From positions 1-6,805 of the forward strand of contig VSNE01000147.1 of NCBI GenBank assembly GCA_009774155.1: a DNA stretch of 6,805 bases, in the 5' to 3' direction. A model generated the notes under the pieces. That model saw only the letters and a program-made list of their open reading frames with translations. It ran no database searches and was not told the DNA's origin. This document shows, piece by piece, positions 1 to 4,358 of this stretch. The stretch comes from Lachnospiraceae bacterium. GTDB taxonomy: Bacteria; Bacillota; Clostridia; Lachnospirales; Lachnospiraceae. Each line of letters begins with the position of its first letter. The stretch's first letter is position 1. The translations under genes and the position numbers were made by a program.

Positions 1-932
1 CGCACATCCCCCGGCGCAGACATCAGGCGGAGCTTAAGCTCTCCCTGGGCCTCCTCAGACAGCCTTCCTTCCGCCAGCTCGGGAATCTGATAGATTCCAA
101 GATAGGTTCTGTAAAGCTGATAATAAGCGGCAAAATCGGATGCGGCCTTCGGTATCCTCAAAAACTCTTCCATAAAGCTTCTGTCTGCAATAAAGCCCTG
201 CCGTTCATACTCCGCAAGCAGCACGGACAAATCCTCCCAGCCCCTTGCCGTAACAAATTCCCGCTTATCATGGGTCAGGGTCACCTGATAAAAGTGCTCC
301 GGATGCAGCTCCAGATAGGATAAAACTGCCGGATGGATGCCCCGGGGCAGCGCATAATCCTTCCAGACATCAAAATCCGCTTCTACCTCCAGAATCCTCA
401 CCCGATCCAGAGCCGCCATATCCAGCTCCCTTACGGAACGGTTGCACTCCGGCGGATTTCCCGCCGCCACAATCACCCAGCCCTCCGGCACCCTATGGTT
501 TCCGAACGTCTTATATTGAAGAAACTGAAGCATCGTCGGAGCAAGCGTCTCAGACACACAGTTGATCTCATCGATAAACAGAATTCCTTCCCGATGCCCG
601 GTACGCTCCTGGTATTCATAAATAGAACCCACAATCTCGCTCATTGTATACTCTGTCATCGTATATTCCCTGCCGTCAAACTGCTTTTTCACAAGCTGCG
701 GCAGTCCGACCGCACTCTGCCTGGTGTGATGGGTGATTGTATAAGCCACCAGCCCCACTCTGCATTCCTCCGCCGCCTGCTCCATAATCGCAGTTTTTCC
801 GATCCCCGGCGGCCCCATCAGAAGCACCGGGCGCTGGCGCACTGTCGGTATGCAGAAGCACCCATAGTCATCTTTTGCCGTATACGCACATACGGTCCGG
901 ATGATTTCTTCCTTTGCCTCCTGTATATTCAT
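1..932 (-). CDS. MoxR-type AAA+ ATPase, C-terminus cut by window edge
   Basis: 310 codons are visible from the ATG; the frame stays open to the left edge, so the C-terminus is missing. An AAA+ core is clear: Walker A GPPGIGKT at residues 40-47, Walker B ILFIDE at 117-122, a sensor-1 region VAAGNP with N159, a probable arginine finger at R177 (ALDRVRI) and a sensor-2-like arginine near R230. The pattern fits the MoxR/RavA class, ATPases that usually work with a VWA-domain partner to remodel or mature other proteins in the cytoplasm. The start is well supported: its ATG overlaps the stop of the upstream VWA gene as ATGA, with GGAG at 941-944, 8 nt before it. Co-transcription and translational coupling with that gene are therefore likely. 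The client protein is unknown. The family call is confident; the cellular role is not. Confidence 0.93.
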   Translation of the reverse strand, partial: MNIQEAKEEIIRTVCAYTAKDDYGCFCIPTVRQRPVLLMGPPGIGKTAIMEQAAEECRVGLVAYTITHHTRQSAVGLPQLVKKQFDGREYTMTEYTMSEIVGSIYEYQERTGHREGILFIDEINCVSETLAPTMLQFLQYKTFGNHRVPEGWVIVAAGNPPECNRSVRELDMAALDRVRILEVEADFDVWKDYALPRGIHPAVLSYLELHPEHFYQVTLTHDKREFVTARGWEDLSVLLAEYERQGFIADRSFMEEFLRIPKAASDFAAYYQLYRTYLGIYQIPELAEGRLSEEAQGELKLRLMSAPGDV

Positions 933-2257
933 GTCTTTGTCTCCAATTCTCTGTCCAGGGTCAGCGTCAATGCCCAGTCCGGCGCCCTTCCCTTTCTAAG
1001 TTTTTCGTTTAAAAATACAAAAGCAGTCTCATAATCCGGCTTATGATCCGGATAGATACCGTCCCCGTCCGTAAAATAAAGGAGTCCCTTCAGATGTCTG
1101 ATCTCTCCCTCATGGAGCATCCGCTCCACCAGCCGGAACACCGGGGTAAAATCCGTATCTCCATGCCCCTTCACGGTCATATGCTCCAGATAATCCTTCC
1201 ATTCCTCCCGGCACGTCACACAGACATGCTCCTGTATCAGGCAGTCGCACTGTATCAGATGAATCCGCATATCCCGGAAAAAATTGTCTTTTTCCTGAAA
1301 AATCTCCCATGTTTCGTTAAGAAACTGCCGTACCACCTCCCCGGAGCAGGAACCGGACGTGTCAATCGCAATTACAAACTCCTGGAGCTTATGCATCTCC
1401 CGGTATTCCAGAGGCTCTAACAGCACCAGATTTTCATACATCCGCCTGCTGTAATCATATGGGATATAGTCAAAGCTGTCCATATCCAGAGAAAGCTCCT
1501 CCTGGCTCACTGCAAACTGCTTCAGGAAGCGCCGGTAGTCATATCCTCTCTCCTTTTCCAGAACTACCTTCTCCTCCTGCGTGCCGAAGCTTCCGCCCGC
1601 CTGCCGCCTGTGCTCCTCCTGGCGAAGCTCCGTCTGTTCAAATACCGTCCGCCACCGGTGAACCGCCTCTGTCATCCGGCGCAGCTCCTCTGCCGGAACC
1701 AGCTTCCTGCCGTTTAGGTCAGGGGAGGCCGGATCTCCTTTCCCCCTCCAGAACTCGTGATTATCCATGCGGAATATCCTTTTCAGCTCCTCCAGGGCAT
1801 CTTTGTCCATCCCCATAAGACAGTCCGCCACGGAATTTTCATAAAACGCGGCTCCCGCTGCCCGGATATCCCGGTAGGGCCGTCCCCGTCTGTCCGGTAT
1901 CGGCCAGTCAAATCCTTTTATATGCATCCGGTCTATCCGGTACTCCGTCGCCAAATCACAGGCCAGCCACCAGATACGCTCCGGATACCCCGCTCCCCGC
2001 AGCCTGTGAAGATACAGTCCGTGCAGAACCAGATGCAGGTATTTTCTCTGCAGCTTCTCTGCTTTTTCAGAAAACAGTTCCAATATCTCATCTGCATTCC
2101 AGTACAATGTCTCCGCATCCGTACCGGAGGACTGATCCGTCCACGCATGGTTCTGTATGGAAAGAGCTGCGCTCAGGGCCGGAAGCTTCTTCTGAAGCCC
2201 GAATCCTGCAAGCCTTACGGCTCTTTCTGCCAATAGTATTTTTCTCTTTTCCGGCAT
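929..2257 (-). CDS. DUF2201-type VWA-like protein (putative metallopeptidase-VWA), partner of the MoxR ATPase
   Basis: 442 aa from the ATG at 2257. The frame stays open 66 codons further upstream, but that part overlaps the divergent repressor gene and its leader; the 2257 start follows an AAAGGCGGA ribosome site (2264-2272) and gives a sensible N-terminus. Residues about 1-200 resemble the DUF2201 putative metallopeptidase domain, with a histidine cluster H75-x3-H79-x4-H84. Residues about 185-250 are highly charged and probably form a linker or coiled coil. Residues about 290-440 form a VWA-like domain with an apparently complete MIDAS: D299-x-S301-G-S303, T368 and D397. Four cysteines sit in this domain (337, 339, 346, 349). 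There is no signal peptide, so it is probably cytosolic. It is first in the operon, overlapping the ATPase gene by 4 bp. Known MoxR partners use the VWA domain for metal-dependent protein contacts; what this pair acts on is unknown. No clear promoter was found on this strand in 2258-2364. Confidence 0.88.
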   Translation of the reverse strand: MPEKRKILLAERAVRLAGFGLQKKLPALSAALSIQNHAWTDQSSGTDAETLYWNADEILELFSEKAEKLQRKYLHLVLHGLYLHRLRGAGYPERIWWLACDLATEYRIDRMHIKGFDWPIPDRRGRPYRDIRAAGAAFYENSVADCLMGMDKDALEELKRIFRMDNHEFWRGKGDPASPDLNGRKLVPAEELRRMTEAVHRWRTVFEQTELRQEEHRRQAGGSFGTQEEKVVLEKERGYDYRRFLKQFAVSQEELSLDMDSFDYIPYDYSRRMYENLVLLEPLEYREMHKLQEFVIAIDTSGSCSGEVVRQFLNETWEIFQEKDNFFRDMRIHLIQCDCLIQEHVCVTCREEWKDYLEHMTVKGHGDTDFTPVFRLVERMLHEGEIRHLKGLLYFTDGDGIYPDHKPDYETAFVFLNEKLRKGRAPDWALTLTLDRELETKT

Positions 2258-2282
2258 CCGCAGTCCGCCTTTCTTTTTACAC

Positions 2283-2311
2283 TTGAGTTTTCCTTCCCCC
2301 TGTGTTATGCT
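2283..2311 (+). promoter_or_regulatory. Probable sigma-A promoter of the DtxR/MntR-family regulator
   Basis: TTGAGT at 2283-2288 and TATGCT at 2306-2311 are separated by 17 nt. Transcription would start near 2318, leaving a leader of about 47 nt before the ATG at 2365. No recognisable MntR or DtxR box overlaps it, so autoregulation cannot be read from the sequence. Confidence 0.6.
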
Positions 2312-2323
2312 GGCTTTAGTATC

Positions 2324-2339
2324 GGCGCGCAGCAGCGCC
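2324..2339 (+). repeat. GC-rich inverted repeat in the leader of the metal regulator gene
   Basis: GGCGC (2324-2328) and GCGCC (2335-2339) flank the 6-nt loop GCAGCA. In RNA this makes a 5-bp GC hairpin about 11 nt upstream of the GGAGG ribosome site. It could be a small leader hairpin, or an operator in DNA; it may also be chance. Confidence 0.35.
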
Positions 2340-2364
2340 TCAGACGGAAGGGAGGAAACAGCAT

Positions 2365-2724
2365 ATGAAGATGCAGGAATCACCGGAGGATTATCTGGAG
2401 GCTGTCCTCGTTCTTTCCAGGGAACTGGGAAATGTACGTTCCATTGATGTGGCAAATCATCTTGGCTACAGCAAGCCCAGCATCAGTGTTGCCATGAAAC
2501 GGCTCCGGGAAAACGGCTATGTCACGCAGGACGATAACGGTTATCTGATCCTGACCGGCTCCGGACTTTCCATCGCGCTGAAAATCTATGAACGGCATAT
2601 GGTCCTCTCTCAGTTCTTAATCTCTATCGGAGTCAATGAAGAGACTGCCAAAAAGGATGCCTGCCGTATGGAGCATGTGATCAGTGATGAAACCTTTGAA
2701 AAACTCAAGCAGCTGCCCCGGTAG
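2365..2724 (+). CDS. DtxR/MntR-family metal-dependent transcriptional regulator
   Basis: 119 aa, cytosolic DNA-binding repressor. Residues 1-65 form a winged helix-turn-helix (recognition segment around SKPSISVAMKRL, 36-47). Residues 66-119 match the helical metal-binding and dimerisation domain. It lacks the C-terminal SH3-like domain of DtxR/IdeR, as MntR does. Aligned by eye to B. subtilis MntR, the metal ligands map to D9, E12, H78, C100, E103 and H104. The cysteine replaces MntR E99 and matches DtxR C102, while D9 is MntR-like, so the metal (Mn or Fe) is not obvious. GGAGG at 2351-2355, 9 nt upstream, fixes the start. It has its own promoter and terminator and is monocistronic. No metal transporter is directly adjacent; a peptide/nickel-type ABC locus lies about 1.6 kb downstream on the other strand. 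The family call is secure; targets and metal are inference. Confidence 0.92.
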   Translation: MKMQESPEDYLEAVLVLSRELGNVRSIDVANHLGYSKPSISVAMKRLRENGYVTQDDNGYLILTGSGLSIALKIYERHMVLSQFLISIGVNEETAKKDACRMEHVISDETFEKLKQLPR

Positions 2725-2737
2725 CTGCTGTTTTTTT
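2708..2737 (+). terminator. Intrinsic terminator overlapping the stop codon of the metal regulator gene
   Basis: AGCAGCT (2708-2714) pairs perfectly with AGCTGCT (2723-2729). The stem can extend inwards by G-U and C-G pairs to a 4-nt loop (2717-2720). After G2730 there is a run of seven T (2731-2737). The TAG stop (2722-2724) lies inside the hairpin, so the last codons double as terminator sequence. The following stretch 2738-2877 is T-rich and holds no gene or riboswitch that I can recognise. Confidence 0.85.
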
Positions 2738-2877
2738 ACTCTTCTCTTCCGTTTTTACCAGTATATCCTATCTTCACTGTTTTTTCATCTGTTTCTTTCT
2801 GTTTTATACAACCTGTCTATGCCTCTCCGGGCAGCAAAACCTTTTGAGCTTCATCATAAAAAGTGTGCGGGTTTATA

Positions 2878-2908
2878 TTGTTAACTTATAATTGACAATG
2901 GTTAACTA
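2878..2908 (+). promoter_or_regulatory. BirA operator (biotin repressor site) upstream of bioY
   Basis: TTGTTAAC (2878-2885) and GTTAACTA (2901-2908) are near-palindromic half-sites separated by 15 nt. This matches the known Firmicute BirA box, TTGTTAAC with a 14-16 nt spacer and GTTAACAA. The site covers the -35 element and part of the spacer of the bioY promoter, so biotinyl-AMP-loaded BirA should block RNA polymerase. The birA gene itself is not in the window. Confidence 0.88.
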
Positions 2909-2920
2909 TCAAGCTATAAT
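2892..2920 (+). promoter_or_regulatory. Consensus sigma-A promoter of bioY
   Basis: TTGACA (2892-2897), 17 nt, then TATAAT (2915-2920): a perfect consensus in both boxes and in spacing. The transcript should start near 2927, giving a short leader of about 27 nt with AAAGGAG at 2938-2944. A promoter this strong fits tight control by the overlapping BirA site, with high output when biotin is scarce. Confidence 0.9.
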
Positions 2921-2953
2921 AAGGGGCATACTGAAATAAAGGAGAACGATATT

Positions 2954-3499
2954 ATGAAAAACAATACTTTATCTGTACCGGAAATCGCCATGACCGGCAT
3001 GTTTACCGCTGTGCTTGCCGTTCTGTCCATCCTTCAGATCCCGATGCCCTCCGGCGTACCCATTACCCTTCAGACCTTCGCCGTCGCCCTCTGCGGATAT
3101 GTGCTCGGAGCCAGAAAAGGACTCCTCAGTGTTGCACTGTACCTGCTGATCGGCTTTATGGGACTTCCTGTGTTCACCGGAATGACCTCCGGCATCGGTA
3201 AGCTTTTCGGGTTTACCGGAGGCTTTCTGTACGGCTTTTTATTCCTTGTATTTTTCTGCGGAGCCGGAATCCGTATACAGAAAAAAGGAACGGCAGTCCT
3301 TCTGGGAATCGCCGGTCTTCTGATCTGCCATATTTTAGGAGCCCTTCATTACTCTTTCATCGCAGGTTCCGGTTTCCCGCAGGCATTTTTTATGGTATCC
3401 CTGCCCTATCTGCCGAAGGATATCCTGTCCGTCATCGGCGCTTACGCGGCGGCTCTGGCTCTTGGCAAATCTCTGGCGCGGGCGGGTGTGGCCGTATAG
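2954..3499 (+). CDS. bioY: BioY, biotin-binding S component of an ECF transporter
   Basis: 181 aa, the usual length for BioY. It is an integral membrane protein with about six hydrophobic segments. It carries the family pattern in the N-terminal half: PSGVPITLQTFAVAL (about 32-46), then LGARKGLLSVALYLLIG (51-67) and the glycine-rich GLPVFTGMTSGIGKLFGFTGG (70-90). BioY binds biotin and works with the EcfT transmembrane protein and the EcfA/EcfA' ATPases. None of these is adjacent, so it probably shares an ECF module encoded elsewhere. The start is fixed by AAAGGAG (2938-2944), 9 nt upstream of the ATG. The BirA operator on its promoter independently supports the biotin assignment. It is transcribed alone and ends in a hairpin that includes its stop codon. 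Scavenging of biotin by an organism that may be a biotin auxotroph is inference. Confidence 0.95.
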   Translation: MKNNTLSVPEIAMTGMFTAVLAVLSILQIPMPSGVPITLQTFAVALCGYVLGARKGLLSVALYLLIGFMGLPVFTGMTSGIGKLFGFTGGFLYGFLFLVFFCGAGIRIQKKGTAVLLGIAGLLICHILGALHYSFIAGSGFPQAFFMVSLPYLPKDILSVIGAYAAALALGKSLARAGVAV

Positions 3500-3516
3500 G
3501 CTGCCCGAATACGGCC
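3490..3516. terminator. Strong hairpin between convergent bioY and methyltransferase genes, candidate bidirectional terminator
   Basis: GGCCGTAT (3490-3497) and ATACGGCC (3509-3516) form a perfect 8-bp stem around an 11-nt loop, and GG/CC inside the loop may add pairs. It contains the bioY stop (3497-3499) and lies 4 bp from the methyltransferase stop (3521-3523). The U-tract is poor: TCATTTTA follows on the plus strand and there is no T run on the minus strand. Its position supports termination or transcript-end protection, but the classical signature is incomplete. Confidence 0.55.
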
Positions 3517-3520
3517 GCTG

Positions 3521-4231
3521 TCATTTTACCGCATGAATAATAAAGTTCAGTATTAACCGGTGTCCATTGTCCAATAGCTGCTCATTTGTCACCATACTGT
3601 CCACATCCGACACTCCAAGCATTTCCAGCGTATGTACATCCCATACCGGACGAAGCTCCTTTGCCATCGGAAGGGATTCTCCAATCCGGTCAATGGGACT
3701 GGCGCATACGCCCTGCATATGCTTATGCTCCCAGCGGGAACGATCTCCGTAATCCGCATCCTTCACATAATAATAAAAATTGCCGTCACAGTTTATAAGG
3801 CTGCCTCCGGATCTCAAAACCCGCAGCCATTCTTCATAAGCGTGCCTCGGGTCCTCCAGATTCCACAGCACATTACGGCTGATCACAATATCAAAGGAGC
3901 CGTCCCCAAAGGTCAGATTCTGTGCGTCCATTTTCCGGAAATCCACAGGCACGCCGTAGAAATCTGCGTTTTTCTTCGCCTCTGCCAGCATATTTTCCGT
4001 ATAATCAACCGCCGTCACCTCATAACCCATCTGAGCCAGCAGAATGGAAAAAAAGCCGGGACCGCATCCGATGTCCAGCGCCCTGCGGTAGCCCTTTCCG
4101 TCTAACGCACAATGCAGTTTTTCCTTCCAATAACTTTTGCTGCTTCCTTCTAATTCCTCCCGGTTGCTCAGCGTATATCCTTCCGCTCTTTTGTTCCAGT
4201 ACCGGCGGATTTTTTCCAGTTGTCTGCTCAT
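3521..4231 (-). CDS. Class I SAM-dependent methyltransferase (Methyltransf_11/UbiE type)
   Basis: 236 aa from the ATG at 4231. An in-frame ATG at 4255 would add 8 residues, but it has only GGAAA right in front; 4231 has GGAG at 4243-4246, 11 nt upstream, and gives the N-terminus MSRQLEKIRRYWNKRAEGY. The Rossmann SAM-binding fold is clear: motif I LDIGCGPGFF (52-61), acidic residue D76 at the end of strand 2 (TAVDYT), KMDAQ (101-105), and FDIVISRNVLWNLEDP (113-128) in the motif IV region. The C-terminal third (after about 145) is less conserved and probably sets substrate choice. It is cytosolic. It lies downstream of an ABC binding protein on the same strand with a 127-nt gap (103 nt to the alternative start) that contains its own promoter. 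From memory, related methyltransferases occur beside peptide/nickel-type transporters in clostridia; I could not check this. The substrate is unknown. Confidence 0.9.
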   Translation of the reverse strand: MSRQLEKIRRYWNKRAEGYTLSNREELEGSSKSYWKEKLHCALDGKGYRRALDIGCGPGFFSILLAQMGYEVTAVDYTENMLAEAKKNADFYGVPVDFRKMDAQNLTFGDGSFDIVISRNVLWNLEDPRHAYEEWLRVLRSGGSLINCDGNFYYYVKDADYGDRSRWEHKHMQGVCASPIDRIGESLPMAKELRPVWDVHTLEMLGVSDVDSMVTNEQLLDNGHRLILNFIIHAVK

Positions 4232-4259
4232 TTTTCTGTTCACTCCGATTTTCATTTTC

Positions 4260-4274
4260 CGTCATACAATGACG
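4260..4274. repeat. 15-nt inverted repeat in the methyltransferase leader, possible operator or RNA hairpin
   Basis: CGTCAT and ATGACG are perfect 6-bp arms around a 3-nt centre. It lies about 10 nt downstream of the predicted transcription start and 28 nt upstream of the preferred start codon (4 nt upstream of the alternative ATG at 4255). It could bind a repressor just downstream of the promoter, or form a small hairpin affecting initiation. No known operator family is recognised. Confidence 0.5.
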
Positions 4275-4291
4275 GGTAATTCTTATCAGAA

Positions 4292-4320
4292 ATTATACCT
4301 TTTTGTTATATCTTTCACAA
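4292..4320 (-). promoter_or_regulatory. Probable sigma-A promoter of the methyltransferase gene
   Basis: On the minus strand TTGTGA (4320-4315) and TATAAT (4297-4292) are separated by 17 nt, with a perfect -10 box. Transcription would start near 4285. This allows expression separate from the upstream transporter genes. I see no convincing terminator between the binding-protein stop and this promoter, so read-through is also possible. Confidence 0.7.
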
Positions 4321-4358
4321 GCCTCCCGGGGGGTTATTTCTTCCGGCATCCGAAACTC

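Noticed and set aside
333..1034. 233-codon plus-strand open frame opposite the MoxR gene
   Set aside because: No recognisable domain, rich in Arg/His/Pro as expected for the reverse complement of a GC-balanced gene, and the opposite strand holds a complete AAA+ motif set.
2258..2455. 66-codon N-terminal extension of the VWA gene
   Set aside because: It runs through the divergent promoter, leader and start of the regulator gene; a better ribosome site and a family-like N-terminus begin at 2257.
2738..2877. Possible riboswitch or small RNA between the regulator terminator and the BirA site
   Set aside because: It lies upstream of the bioY promoter, is T-rich, and shows no stable helices or conserved riboswitch core that I can recognise.
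2684..2884. 66-codon plus-strand open frame after the regulator gene
   Set aside because: It crosses the terminator and enters the BirA operator, with low-complexity Phe/Leu/Ser-rich content from a T-rich spacer.
4265..4271. Resemblance of GTATGA in the methyltransferase leader to an E. coli NikR half-site
   Set aside because: The partner TCATAC at the required 16-nt spacing is absent; the sequence there is GAGTGA. The short palindrome alone is not a NikR box.
4323..4356. Terminator after the binding-protein gene (GC-rich CCTCCCGGGGGG and TTCCGG-CCGAAA pairings)
   Set aside because: The stems are short or imperfect, and no T run follows on the minus strand.
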